From Clostridia bacterium (GTDB lineage: Bacteria > Bacillota > Peptococcia > DRI-13 > UBA5745): 64,000 nucleotides of DNA. The notes under the pieces were generated by a model. The model was not told where the DNA came from. It saw only the letters and a program-made list of their open reading frames with translations, and did no database searches. Positions within the stretch are counted from its first letter, which is position 1; every line of letters begins with the position of its first letter. Of this stretch, positions 1-11,735 are shown in pieces. Both the position numbers and the translations under genes were made by a program. The DNA is taken from positions 1 through 64,000 of the forward strand of contig JAHDMJ010000018.1 in assembly GCA_018436095.1 (NCBI GenBank). Reading direction: 5' to 3'.

Positions 1-87
1 CAAAGGTGCATGGATGCCCTTCAAGCCATTAAACCGAAGCTCCTTAAAATTGCTCAGGAACAGATCAAGTTACTCAAAGCAGCTTAA
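1..87 (+). CDS. C-terminal end of an unidentified gene
   Basis: The first frame is open from the window edge and stops at TAA 85-87. It encodes a 28-residue lysine-rich, probably helical tail ending in LLKAA. There is too little sequence to name a family. It is followed at once by repeat-rich non-coding DNA of the type also found at 8.7-9.6 and 42.8-43.2 kb. Whether it is a genuine gene end or part of a mobile-element remnant cannot be decided here. Confidence 0.35.
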   Translation, partial: QRCMDALQAIKPKLLKIAQEQIKLLKAA

Positions 88-139
88 CCAACTCGAAAAA
101 ACTACAGCCGAACGAATTTACACACAAATTTGGACTTGA

Positions 140-246
140 CCTGCACTTTTGCACAGTTAGCTCAAGGAAACGGTAACAAACCTGCATTTTTGCTCAGTTA
201 GCTTAAGGAAACGGTAACAAACCTGCAATTTTGAGCGCAGTTGCCT
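140..246 (+). repeat. 41-bp tandem repeat, about 2.5 copies
   Basis: Units at 140-180 and 181-221 are nearly identical: CCTGCA(C/T)TTTTGC(A/T)CAG, then TTAGCT(C/T)AAGGAAACGG, then TAACAAA. A partial third unit starts at 222. The core (ACAAACCTGCA, an A/T run, TTTTGCACA) recurs at 8.8-9.6 kb and 42.85-43.1 kb in both orientations. The rest of the 88-370 gap shows no convincing gene. Confidence 0.85.
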
Positions 247-373
247 GAATTAACCGCCGCAAATACCCCTTACGCCATGTGCCACATGTGTCACTGACTG
301 CAATTGTATTCACTGCCACTACAGAAGGGGCCGCCATTATGCGGAGTAATAAACGTTTGGGAGCAGAATACCG

Positions 374-433
374 TTGACAAAGGCCGGGCCTGGTGATAAG
401 GTAAATTTGTCGTTATGATAAATATTCATAACG
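374..433 (+). promoter_or_regulatory. selD promoter with palindromic operator
   Basis: A TTGACA box (374-379) is followed after 17 bp by TAAGGT (397-402), a weak -10. Immediately downstream lies a perfect inverted repeat, CGTTATGA-N7-TCATAACG (411-433). It sits where transcription would start, about 35 bp before the selD start codon. The position fits a repressor operator or an RNA hairpin in the leader. The regulator is not identified. Confidence 0.55.
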
Positions 434-466
434 AATAAAGGGATATAACAGGTAAAGGGGAAAATC

Positions 467-1543
467 ATGGGATTTTTATCGGAATGCACCTCGGGAGGCT
501 GCGGTGCTAAAATAGGCCCCGGCGAATTGGCTGAACTGCTGAAGGGCGTGCCCGGCTTCGGGGACATGATAGACCCGAAGCTGCTGGTGGGTTTTGAATC
601 AGCCGACGATGCTGCGGTGTATCAAATTGCGCCGGATTTAGCCTTGGTATCTACTGTGGATTTTTTTTCGCCGATGATCGATGATCCTTACCAATTCGGG
701 CAGATTGCTGCCACCAATGCTCTAAGCGATATTTATGCTATGGGAGCTGAGCCGCTTTTTGCCTTAAATTTAGTATGCTTTCCTCAAAAAATGGACAAAG
801 GCGTACTGAAGGATATTCTGGCCGGAGGAGCGGCCAAGGCCAGAGAGGGAGGGGCGGTTATTGCCGGCGGTCACTCCATCTACGACCATGAACCAAAATA
901 TGGTTTAGCTGTCACCGGCCGGGTTCATCCTCAAAAGATTTTACGCAATGATGGCTGCCGGGAAGGGGATTGCCTGATTCTCACTAAACCATTAGGGGTA
1001 GGGCTGGTGACGTCAGCCGCCCGGGTGGGCTTGGCTGAGCCTGAGATATACGAGGCAGCTCTGGCATCCATGACCCGGCTGAACCGCTATGCGGCGGAAA
1101 AAATGCAAGACTTTCCCGTCAGTGCCTGTACCGATATTACGGGTTTCGGTTTGTTGGTGCACGGTATGGAAATGGCCGGCAAAAACCATACCCTGATTAT
1201 TGATACGGATTCTCTGCCCCTTTTGCCGGGAGCCTATGACTTTGCCGCCAATTATTATGCCACTGCTGCCGGCCAGCGTAATTTTAATTATTTTGGAGAC
1301 AAGTTTATTCTGGAGGATATTTCCCCGGCAATGAAAGAGATTCTTTTTGATCCCCAGACCTCCGGCGGTTTGCTGATCAGTGTGCCGGCCGGCAAGGCCC
1401 AAGCCCTTTGTGACGCCATTTGCCGGGATGATCCCCAGGCCAGGATTATCGGTCAGGTAGTGGCCAGGGAAGATTGGCCTGCGGCCTCAACCCGCTATCC
1501 AAAGAAAGCTAAGGGCGCGGGTGTTCCCGTGATTTTAGTTTAG
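467..1543 (+). CDS. selD: selenide, water dikinase
   Basis: SelD makes selenophosphate from selenide and ATP in the cytoplasm, the selenium donor for selenocysteine and for modified tRNA. The 358-residue length is normal for the family. The N-terminal motif GGCGAKIG places the catalytic Cys at residue 12 and the essential Lys at residue 15, with the same spacing as Cys17/Lys20 of the E. coli enzyme. The catalytic residue is Cys, not selenocysteine. A nucleotide-binding signature NALSDIYAMGA lies near residue 85. The ATG follows AAGGGGA at a normal distance. It heads a selenium gene set with yedF, yqeC and yqeB. No selA, selB or selC is visible in the window. Confidence 0.96.
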   Translation: MGFLSECTSGGCGAKIGPGELAELLKGVPGFGDMIDPKLLVGFESADDAAVYQIAPDLALVSTVDFFSPMIDDPYQFGQIAATNALSDIYAMGAEPLFALNLVCFPQKMDKGVLKDILAGGAAKAREGGAVIAGGHSIYDHEPKYGLAVTGRVHPQKILRNDGCREGDCLILTKPLGVGLVTSAARVGLAEPEIYEAALASMTRLNRYAAEKMQDFPVSACTDITGFGLLVHGMEMAGKNHTLIIDTDSLPLLPGAYDFAANYYATAAGQRNFNYFGDKFILEDISPAMKEILFDPQTSGGLLISVPAGKAQALCDAICRDDPQARIIGQVVAREDWPAASTRYPKKAKGAGVPVILV

Positions 1544-1547
1544 GGTT

Positions 1548-1696
1548 ATCCTTAGATACCAGGGCGTGATGTTCTGCTATCCGAAGATACTGGGGCGCAG
1601 ATGTTCTGCTATCCGAAGATACTGGGGCGCAGATGTTCTGCTATCCAAAGATACTGGGCGCAGATGTTCCGCTATCCGGAAATACTTAGAACGCAA
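1548..1696 (+). repeat. 32-bp tandem repeat between selD and yedF
   Basis: Four consecutive units start at 1568, 1600, 1632 and 1663, each beginning GATGTTCTGCTATCC and continuing (G/A)AAGATACTGGG. A partial unit precedes them at 1548-1567. Copies 1 and 2 are exact, copy 3 is one base short and copy 4 has diverged. The array fills almost the whole gap. It can be translated in frame upstream of yedF, but the ribosome-binding site at 1701 shows that it is not part of the protein. Confidence 0.9.
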
Positions 1697-1712
1697 ATGT
1701 GGAGGGAGATCA

Positions 1713-2432
1713 ATGATTAATGTAGTTGGCAAACCTTGCCCCATACCGGTAATTGAAGCAAAAAAGGCGCTGCGCCAGGCGGCTCCCGGAGAGCAGGTGC
1801 GGATTATCGTGGATAATGATGTGGCCCGGCAAAACCTTCAAAAAATGGCTGAAGGTATGGGCTGCGGTTTCAGCTATGGGCCGGCGGCAGGAGAGGGCCA
1901 GGATAATCAGGATAATATAGAAGTTGTTATCACTGCACCCGCCGGGCCGGCTGCTAAGGCGGCTGGCGGCGAAACTAAGGACTCTGCGGTGGCCGGTGCT
2001 ATCGGAGTCGGCAGTTCTGCCGGTGCCGATTGCTCCTGCGAAGGGACGGAGGCAATGCTGGAGGCAGCCCGGCGGCTGCTGGACGAAGAGGGCAAAGGCT
2101 TGGTGGTAGCCATCGGCAGCGACTGTATGGGCCGGGGTGAGGATGAATTAGGCCGCTCCCTGATGAAAGCATTCATCTATTCGCTGACGGAACTGGATGT
2201 ACCGCCGGAATATCTTTTGTTTTTCAACAGCGGCGTCAAACTGGCTGTGGAAGGAGCCGGTACCTTGGCGGATCTCCATACATTGGCGGATAAGGGCGTC
2301 AATATCAACAGTTGCGGCGCTTGCCTCAATTATTATAGCCTCACTGATAAATTGGCTATCGGTAATATCACCAATATGTATGCCATTACCACCACCATGG
2401 CTCAAGGCCGGCGGCTGATTAATTTAAGCTGA
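1713..2432 (+). CDS. yedF: selenium metabolism protein YedF
   Basis: This 239-residue protein opens with a TusA/SirA-like domain, MINVVGKPCPIPVIEAKKAL, whose Cys-Pro motif (residues 9-10) is the usual sulfur- or selenium-carrier site. It continues through an alanine-rich linker (about 75-110) into a DsrE-like domain containing the motif SCGACLNYY. That two-domain order is typical of YedF proteins that co-occur with selD. The ATG at 1713 is preferred because GGAGGG lies 6 bp upstream. An earlier in-frame ATG at 1566 would translate the tandem repeat. The exact biochemical role is unknown; trafficking of reactive selenium is the usual proposal. Confidence 0.9.
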   Translation: MINVVGKPCPIPVIEAKKALRQAAPGEQVRIIVDNDVARQNLQKMAEGMGCGFSYGPAAGEGQDNQDNIEVVITAPAGPAAKAAGGETKDSAVAGAIGVGSSAGADCSCEGTEAMLEAARRLLDEEGKGLVVAIGSDCMGRGEDELGRSLMKAFIYSLTELDVPPEYLLFFNSGVKLAVEGAGTLADLHTLADKGVNINSCGACLNYYSLTDKLAIGNITNMYAITTTMAQGRRLINLS

Positions 2433-2440
2433 ACTGACAA

Positions 2441-2592
2441 GCTGTGTTCTGCCAAAACTGTGGCCTGTCAAAGCTGTGTTCTGTCAAAGCCGTGTTTCTG
2501 TCAAAGCTGTGTTCTGTCAAAGCTGTGTTCTGCCGAAACTGTGTTCTGTCAAGCTGCAGCCTGCCAAAACTGTGGCCTGGCCAAACTGGTTT
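2441..2592 (+). repeat. 16-bp tandem repeat between yedF and yqeC
   Basis: About nine or ten units of roughly 16 bp fill this spacer, with consensus CTGTGTTCTGTCAAAG and variants such as CTGTGGCCTGCCAAAA. The sequence is unrelated to the repeat in front of yedF, yet it occupies the equivalent position between two genes of the same set. Open frames crossing it on either strand are low-complexity and not credible proteins. Confidence 0.88.
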
Positions 2593-2633
2593 TTTCAGTG
2601 GTCTAATAAGCATTTTGCAGGGGAGGGATTGCT

Positions 2634-3383
2634 ATGAGCCGACTTACGGATATTTTTCAATTCTCAAAAAGGGAAGTCGTCACTATCGTAGGCAGCGGCG
2701 GCAAGACCTCCCTGATGTGGCTTTTGGCGGAGGCCCATAGGGAAAGTAAGGTTTTTGTCACCACCACCACCAAGATCCGGCGACCTGCCCCTTGGATGTA
2801 TGAGGAGTTCCGCAATAATGAAGATCTGCTGCGGCGGCCTTTTGGCCCGGGGATCACCCTGGCCGCCGATGAAATCGACATAAATGAAGGAAAGCTTGGT
2901 ATTTTGCTGCCTGAGGTTTTCGAGGCTGCTCTGCCTCATTTTGATTATACCTTCATCGAAGGGGACGGCTCCCGCAATCTGCCGCTGAAAGGCTGGGCGA
3001 AGCAGGAGCCGGTGGTGCCGCAATCAACTACCTGCACCATTGGCGTTATCACCCTTTGGCCTTTGGGGCGTAAGATTAATGAAAAAATCATACACCGCTT
3101 GCCTTTGTTTTGCCAAATCAGCGGCTGCCATCCAGGGGATCCCCTGATACTGGAAGACATTGCCGCCGCTATTATGCATCCTTTGGGATTGCTGAAGGCC
3201 GCCAGAGGCCGTAAGATTCTTTATATCAATCAAGTGGAAAATTCGCTGAGTCAGAATCAAGCCCGAAGTCTTCTGGCTGCTTTAAGGCCGGATTTCTTAC
3301 AGGGGCTGTCACTGGTGGCAGCCGGCAGCGTTCAGCGTAATGAAGGTCATATTTTGTGGCAGAAGAAGGGGCAATTGCTGTAA
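2634..3383 (+). CDS. yqeC: selenium-dependent hydroxylase accessory protein YqeC
   Basis: The 249-residue protein has a P-loop-like glycine-rich segment, IVGSGGKTS (residues 18-26), then FVTTTTKI. Both are characteristic of the YqeC family, which co-occurs with selD and selenium-dependent molybdenum hydroxylases. A motif FIEGDGSRNLPLKG near residue 110 is also typical. The start follows GGGGAGGG at 2620-2627. YqeC is thought to act in maturation of the labile selenium-containing molybdenum cofactor, but its reaction is unproven. It sits between yedF and yqeB. No selenium-dependent hydroxylase structural gene lies in this window. Confidence 0.88.
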   Translation: MSRLTDIFQFSKREVVTIVGSGGKTSLMWLLAEAHRESKVFVTTTTKIRRPAPWMYEEFRNNEDLLRRPFGPGITLAADEIDINEGKLGILLPEVFEAALPHFDYTFIEGDGSRNLPLKGWAKQEPVVPQSTTCTIGVITLWPLGRKINEKIIHRLPLFCQISGCHPGDPLILEDIAAAIMHPLGLLKAARGRKILYINQVENSLSQNQARSLLAALRPDFLQGLSLVAAGSVQRNEGHILWQKKGQLL

Positions 3384-3440
3384 TTGACGACGGTTGATAT
3401 AAGCTGACAAAGGGTTAAATCGCTAAAAGGGAGAACTGCT

Positions 3441-4283
3441 ATGTGCGATAAATACAACAAAAAGATGACGGCAGTGCTGCGGGGAGGCGGCGATCTGGCC
3501 ACCGGTGTGGCCCAAAAATTATGGCGTAGCGGCTTCCAGTTAATTATTTTGGAGACGCCGTCGCCTACCACCATCCGGCGGACGGTAGCCCTCAGTACCG
3601 CTATAGCAGAAGGGGTTTATCAAGTTGAGGATATGACGGCCCGGCGGATCAAGTCCCCGGCGGAGCGGCACGCTCTGTGGCAAAAAGGCGAAATACCGAT
3701 ACTGGCAGACCCCAGAGCCAGCGCATTGGCGGAAATCAAGCCTGACGTGCTGATTGACGCCATTATTGCCAAAAAGAATTTAGGTACCTATCGTCATATG
3801 GCGCCCTTGACCATCGCTTTAGGTCCCGGCTTTTCCGCACCTAAAGATGTGGATGCAGTCATTGAAACTATGCGGGGCCACAGCCTGGGCCGCTTGATTA
3901 CCGAGGGAGAGCCTTTGGCCAATACGGGAATGCCGGGGGAACTGGGGGGCAAAACAGCGGAGCGGGTAGTACATACGCCGGCTGCCGGTATTGTCCGCCA
4001 TCTAAGCCAGATCGGCCGGCAAGTGGATAAAGGTGAGCCTCTGTTTTATTTGGAAGACCTGGCCTTTCCTGATGATCCCGATAAAAGAATCATCGTGACC
4101 TCGCCGCTAAAAGGTACGCTGCGGGGATTGATTGCCGAAGGCCTTCAAGTTCCCAAGGGACTGAAATGCGCCGACGTTGATCCCCGGCCGGCTCATGAAG
4201 TGGATTGTTACACCATTTCCGATAAAGCCCGCTGTCTGGGCGGAGCCGTGCTGGAGGCTTGCCTTTATTTGAAAAAAGATTAA
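3441..4283 (+). CDS. yqeB: selenium-dependent molybdenum hydroxylase accessory protein YqeB
   Basis: The protein (280 residues) starts with a Rossmann-like segment, VLRGGGDLATGVAQKL, followed by LETPSPTTIRRTV. This is the EF2563/YqeB family found with selenium-dependent molybdenum hydroxylases. A biotinyl-lipoyl-like segment with GIVRHLSQIGRQVDKGEPL lies around residues 185-205. The ATG at 3441 has AAAGGGAG upstream; a second ATG at 3465 would remove only eight residues. It is the last gene of the selenium set and probably assists insertion of selenium into a molybdenum centre. The exact function is not established. Confidence 0.88.
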   Translation: MCDKYNKKMTAVLRGGGDLATGVAQKLWRSGFQLIILETPSPTTIRRTVALSTAIAEGVYQVEDMTARRIKSPAERHALWQKGEIPILADPRASALAEIKPDVLIDAIIAKKNLGTYRHMAPLTIALGPGFSAPKDVDAVIETMRGHSLGRLITEGEPLANTGMPGELGGKTAERVVHTPAAGIVRHLSQIGRQVDKGEPLFYLEDLAFPDDPDKRIIVTSPLKGTLRGLIAEGLQVPKGLKCADVDPRPAHEVDCYTISDKARCLGGAVLEACLYLKKD

Positions 4284-4453
4284 AAAGGTTATAGACACCG
4301 TTAATATTCAACTGAGGCCACCCAAAAGGCAGACCGGCTATTTACTAAAATAGGCAGCCGCCTGCTTGACTTTGTCTGCATAAGGCTGTAATTGTGTATA
4401 TTCGTTGGAAATCAGCGAACACTAAAGCAAACAGCATTGAGGAGGCGAGAAAG

Positions 4454-4639
4454 TTGGAATACAACACGGAAGATTATTTGAAAAAGGCTCTGTTGGAAGC
4501 CCAGGAAAGAGTCAGGGATTATATGCTCTATTCGGATAAAATTGAGGATGAAGAGCTTAGCGCTTTTTTTGCCGATTATGCCGAAAACGAGGGCCATCAA
4601 GCCCGCAAACTCCAGGAATACCTGAAGGGTTTGCAGTGA
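4454..4639 (+). CDS. small ferritin-like (rubrerythrin-type) protein
   Basis: A 61-residue, highly charged, fully helical protein. Motifs such as LLEAQERVRDYMLYSDKIED and FFADYAENEGHQA recall the helix pairs of rubrerythrin and ferritin-like proteins. The TTG at 4454 is chosen because GGAGGCGAG ends a few bases before it; the longer frame from 4394 lacks a ribosome-binding site. At this length it could supply only half of a four-helix bundle and would have to dimerise. Metal binding is inferred from Glu/His spacing only. Confidence 0.6.
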   Translation: MEYNTEDYLKKALLEAQERVRDYMLYSDKIEDEELSAFFADYAENEGHQARKLQEYLKGLQ

Positions 4640-4730
4640 TTCCAGGCCGCTGCCGGCGGGATGGAGTATGAACAACGTTGTATTGTTTAATTTTATGAGA
4701 AGCTAGCTTGCAGGCTTAGACCGCATAAGA

Positions 4731-4772
4731 AAAGATCCCTCCAACGCCATAACGGCGAAGGAGGGATCTTTT
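4731..4772. terminator. bidirectional terminator
   Basis: AAAGATCCCTCC (4731-4742) pairs with GGAGGGATCTTT, with an internal short stem in the loop, followed by a T-run on plus and on minus. It separates the convergent small ferritin-like gene and the pyruvate:ferredoxin oxidoreductase gene. Confidence 0.88.
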
Positions 4773-4806
4773 TATGATGCGTTGCTTATGATCGGCAACC
4801 GATAAG

Positions 4807-8434
<3,628 letters not shown>

Positions 8435-8649
8435 CGGTCAGCTCTTAATGCATAAAATTATAATAATATTGTTATTCAATTCATCTATTCCTGATTTAGT
8501 GAGAATTGGCAGAAAAATTATAAATGAAAAAACAATAGAAAAATAGCGAAAAGGCTGCCCAGCCGGGCATGCCGGCGGAGGGAGGAAAGAAGGGGGCGCA
8601 GAGGACAAGACCATGAGCCAACCTACTCCACCGCCGGGGGGTGGTTGAC

Positions 8650-9110
8650 CTGTTGAGGGATAACTTTGCTCAAAATTGCAGCTTTGTTTAAGCTAGCGCC
8701 CTGTCAGAAGGGATTTTTAAGCAATTTTCCAATAAAATAGTGGGTTTTCTCCGGCTGTGACACTAAATACAGCTAAAAACCAGTGTCCGGCCTCATTAAA
8801 GAGCCCCGGGGGTCTCTACAAACCTGCAAAATTGCACATTTCCAAGCAAAAGGCGTAACAAACCTGCAAAATTGCACAGACCGAACAAAACCGGGGCTGC
8901 TGAAAAACAGGCAAAATTGCAAGTTTAAAGTGTCAGGAAGTGTCAGGCTACAACTTTCCGCCAGTACACAACTAATTCGCCGCTGTATTTAGTGTTCGAC
9001 TCGATATATTAACACTATCCTAAAGAGGCGACACATTTTAAACTTGCAATTTTGAATAAACAGCCAGGGCATGGCCGACTTTTTCAGTGACCTCCGACAA
9101 ATCTAGTTAC
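8650..9110. repeat. intergenic dispersed repeats, GCAAAATTGCAC family
   Basis: Two near-exact copies of ACAAACCTGCAAAATTGCAC start at about 8817 and 8859. Degenerate relatives occur at about 8665 (CAAAATTGCAG), 8910 (GCAAAATTGCAAG) and 9040 (AACTTGCAATTTTG). TACAAACCTGCA is shared with the arrays at 140-246 and 42.85-43.1 kb. Frames across this stretch are repeat translations without a ribosome-binding site. No gene is seen from 8460 to 9678. Confidence 0.75.
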
Positions 9111-9250
9111 AGCCGGGTGTACAAATTTTGAAGTATTGTGGGATCCGCTCTGTTAAAATAGGCGTTTCAGTCTGCCTTAGACACTAAATGCAGGAAAAAA
9201 CGGTGCACAGCGCGGCAAAACTGAGGGCACTGAAAAAGTCAACCGGCAAA

Positions 9251-9485
9251 GCAGGGGCTAACTGCACAAAAATCGAAGTTGTGTTGCAGCGGACATCGAA
9301 ATTAAGGTAAAAGCAGAGGCTAACTGCACAAAAATCGAAGTTGTGTTGCACTATCTCCTTCAAATTTTGCTCAAATTACGAAAAACTGTCCTCTAATCCT
9401 CACACAACCTCGATTTTTGTGCATCTGGAAGCGAAAAATAGGTAAAATCCCCTGCCTGCCGTCACACAACCTCGATTTTTGTGCA
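9251..9485. repeat. two direct plus two inverted copies at 62-bp spacing
   Basis: A 38-bp unit containing CTAACTGCACAAAAATCGAA followed by GTTGTGTTGCA occurs at 9251-9288 and 9313-9350 with one mismatch. Its reverse-complement core CACACAACCTCGATTTTTGT occurs at 9401 and 9463. Both pairs are offset by 62 bp, so the block is roughly symmetric about 9375 and could form a large hairpin or cruciform. Shorter decayed copies ending TTTTTGTGCACC follow at 9590-9650. There is no cas gene, and with two copies per orientation it is not a CRISPR array. Confidence 0.85.
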
Positions 9486-9678
9486 GTTGACCCAGCGAAT
9501 CCGATTTTAGCCGCTATACGGACCGCGACTTTGGTTGTGCCCTCGCAAAACTTGAAATTTTGAACAGTTAGCTTTGGCAAATACACATAAAACCTCATTT
9601 TTTGTGCACCCGATTTTTGTGCACCCGGTTTTGTGCACCCGGCTTGTCAGCCCCCGCCAAACGTAAATCAGCGTTCAC

Positions 9679-10647
9679 TCATGCCTTTGGCGCGGTTTGG
9701 CCGGCCTCCGGTGAAAAGGGCGGCGGTAATAGTTCTTCAAACATATTGGTGATGCATTTCAGTGCTACCTGTTCCTGGTGATGGAGGCTGGAAACTTTTT
9801 GGTGGATAAGACAAAGAACCATGTCGTTATCCGCAATAAGCCCCGGGAAAGAGACGGACCGCAGCCGCCGGTTGTCCACGCTGTGGTCATAGTGGAAAGC
9901 AAAGCCGCTAAGCACCGTGAGCATGCCGTGGTCGAAAACAGCCTGCTTCACCAACGGAACATTGGGAAAAATGGTGAAGTGGTTGCTGGCATCCAAAAGG
10001 TGGGAAAAGAAGATGGTGTTTTCGCCCAAATGAAAGTGGGGCAGGATGGCAAACTGCTGGTTTTGCAGTTCGGAAACGTTGATAGCCGGTTTGTTGGCCA
10101 GGGGGCAGTCTTCCCGCATGACCAGGTAAAGATGATCTTGAAATAATTGGGTGACTTGGATTTGATATTTTTGGGCCACGGCAATAAATTCACGTAACCC
10201 CTTTTTGCTGTAGTAGGTGAGGCCGATGTTGGAGTGGTTCTGCACAACGCTGGGGCCAACGTCAGAGCCTACCATTTCGTGAAAAATCAAGCTGCCCCGG
10301 GGCACTCTTTTTCGAAAGCACCGGATCAGATCCAGGGAAAGGGAGCAGGTTATGCTGGGGGAGCTGATGATGTTCACCGGCTGCGGCGAACAGTCTTCCC
10401 CGTTGAGGTTCATGGATATGGACCAGCGGGACCAGATATCCCAGGCTACGGCCAGGGCTTCCTTGCCCCTTGCGGTGGGGATTACACCTTCCCGGCTGCG
10501 CTGAAAAACAGCAAAGCCAAGCTCCTCTTCCAAGCGGCTGACAATGGAGCTGAGAGCTGTCTGGCTCAGATAGAGCTCTTTGGCCGCCGCAGAAATAGAG
10601 TGATGGGCGTCGATTACCAGCAGGTAATATAAGTGTTCCACTCTCAT
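9679..10647 (-). CDS. LysR-family transcriptional regulator
   Basis: A 322-residue protein with the LysR N-terminal winged helix-turn-helix (residues 1-60; ISAAAKELYLSQTALSSIVS, then EELGFAVFQR) and a C-terminal substrate-binding domain. Its ATG overlaps the stop of the upstream regulator gene in an ATGA, so the two LysR genes are co-transcribed. It belongs to the minus-strand arm of the catabolic island and probably controls the divergent 14.4-14.6 kb promoter region. The inducer is unknown; LysR proteins usually respond to a pathway substrate or intermediate. Confidence 0.9.
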   Translation of the reverse strand: MRVEHLYYLLVIDAHHSISAAAKELYLSQTALSSIVSRLEEELGFAVFQRSREGVIPTARGKEALAVAWDIWSRWSISMNLNGEDCSPQPVNIISSPSITCSLSLDLIRCFRKRVPRGSLIFHEMVGSDVGPSVVQNHSNIGLTYYSKKGLREFIAVAQKYQIQVTQLFQDHLYLVMREDCPLANKPAINVSELQNQQFAILPHFHLGENTIFFSHLLDASNHFTIFPNVPLVKQAVFDHGMLTVLSGFAFHYDHSVDNRRLRSVSFPGLIADNDMVLCLIHQKVSSLHHQEQVALKCITNMFEELLPPPFSPEAGQTAPKA

Positions 10648-11636
10648 AGGCTCGTCCTCTCATCTTGCAGGCTTTCAGCCGCCTGTCCGCCCGGAGGCTC
10701 CGGCAGGCAGAGTTCCTCAATATATTCTTTAATGCAGTCAACCAAGATGCGCTCTTGGTAACGAAGGTGCTGCATACCCCGGTGCAACAGGCAAAGGTTA
10801 AGCTCCGGAACGCCTTGGCTTTCACATAAGGGCAGGGCCACCTGATGGCCGGGATCGTAGACGCCGGAGCAATAAAGGGTGAACCAGGTGGCGAAGCCCA
10901 CCATGTTCTGCTCCATAATTAAACTGCGCATCAGGGAGTAATTGTTGATGGCAACCTGATGGTTTATATCCTGCAGCAGATCTTTAAACAATGGGCCCAA
11001 GCCGCTGGAGCTGCAGGTGGTGATGACGCAAAACTGGGCGTTTTGGAAATCTTCTTTTGTAACGGCCTGCCGCTGGGCCATGGGATTATCCTTATTGACC
11101 AGCAGGAAAAAGCGGGTTTTCAGAAGGGGAAGGGCAATAATGCCGGAGCGGTCGGAGGCCTGCTGGAGATTGCGGAGCTCTTTTTCGGTAAAAAAGGTCA
11201 GTCCCACATTGGCAGTATGCCGCACAAGCAGAGGGGGGATGTCCAGGCGGGGCCATTCCTCCATGGTGAGATCGGCGGGAAGAGCAAAGGCATTATACCG
11301 CCGGGCAATTTCAATGGATGAGGCCGCGCAGGCGCCGGGGGACATAAGGAGGCTGATGGGCTGGGTACGGGGCCGGGGGCGGTCTTGCCGGGAAAGGTTA
11401 AGCAGCTCTTCCGATCTGATATCGATGTCCCGGGCCAGGGAAAGAAATTGCTTCCCTTTGGTGGTGGGGACCATGCCGCTGGGCGTGCGGTAAAAGATAG
11501 AGAAGCCCAGCTCCCGCTCCACGGCGTTTATGATAGAGCTGAGCGTTGTTTGCGGCAAATGCAGGGCACGGGCCGCGGAAGAGATAGACTTGTGCCGGTC
11601 AATCTCCAGAAGGTAATGATAATTCTCTAAATGCAT
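10644..11636 (-). CDS. LysR-family transcriptional regulator, paralogue
   Basis: A LysR protein of 330 residues starting MHLENYHYLLEIDRH, with helix-turn-helix ISSAARALHLPQTTLSSIIN. It is clearly paralogous to the gene just downstream, sharing HYLLEID/YYLLVID and TTLSSI/TALSSI segments. The ATG at 11636 is preferred over 11657 because GGAGGGGG lies directly in front of it. Two adjacent, translationally coupled LysR paralogues may act as a pair or recognise two related ligands, matching the duplicated enzyme genes of the divergent operon. Confidence 0.88.
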   Translation of the reverse strand: MHLENYHYLLEIDRHKSISSAARALHLPQTTLSSIINAVERELGFSIFYRTPSGMVPTTKGKQFLSLARDIDIRSEELLNLSRQDRPRPRTQPISLLMSPGACAASSIEIARRYNAFALPADLTMEEWPRLDIPPLLVRHTANVGLTFFTEKELRNLQQASDRSGIIALPLLKTRFFLLVNKDNPMAQRQAVTKEDFQNAQFCVITTCSSSGLGPLFKDLLQDINHQVAINNYSLMRSLIMEQNMVGFATWFTLYCSGVYDPGHQVALPLCESQGVPELNLCLLHRGMQHLRYQERILVDCIKEYIEELCLPEPPGGQAAESLQDERTSL

Positions 11637-11675
11637 GCCATCCCCCTCCTGCTCCATATGTTCTTTGAATAGCCC

Positions 11676-11710
11676 AACAGGAGGGACCGAAAAAATCGGT
11701 TCCTCCTGTT
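11676..11710. terminator. strong hairpin between opine-type dehydrogenase and LysR genes
   Basis: AACAGGAGG-G-ACCGA pairs with TCGGT-T-CCTCCTGTT, a 14-bp stem around an A/T loop. It lacks a T-run after the stem, so it may be a weak terminator or an RNA-stabilising element that lowers regulator expression relative to the upstream genes. Confidence 0.6.
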
Positions 11711-11735
11711 AAGTGGACTATTCTTTTCCGAAAGG

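Noticed and set aside
1566-1712. N-terminal extension of YedF through the 32-bp repeat
   Set aside because: A strong GGAGGG sits directly before ATG 1713, where the conserved TusA-like domain begins.
8783-8992. 69-codon plus-strand frame in the repeat region
   Set aside because: It is a translation of the dispersed repeats, has no ribosome-binding site and low-complexity Cys/Asn/Lys content.
9251-9485. Possible CRISPR array
   Set aside because: Only two direct and two inverted copies exist, the intervals differ in length between the pairs, and no cas gene is nearby.
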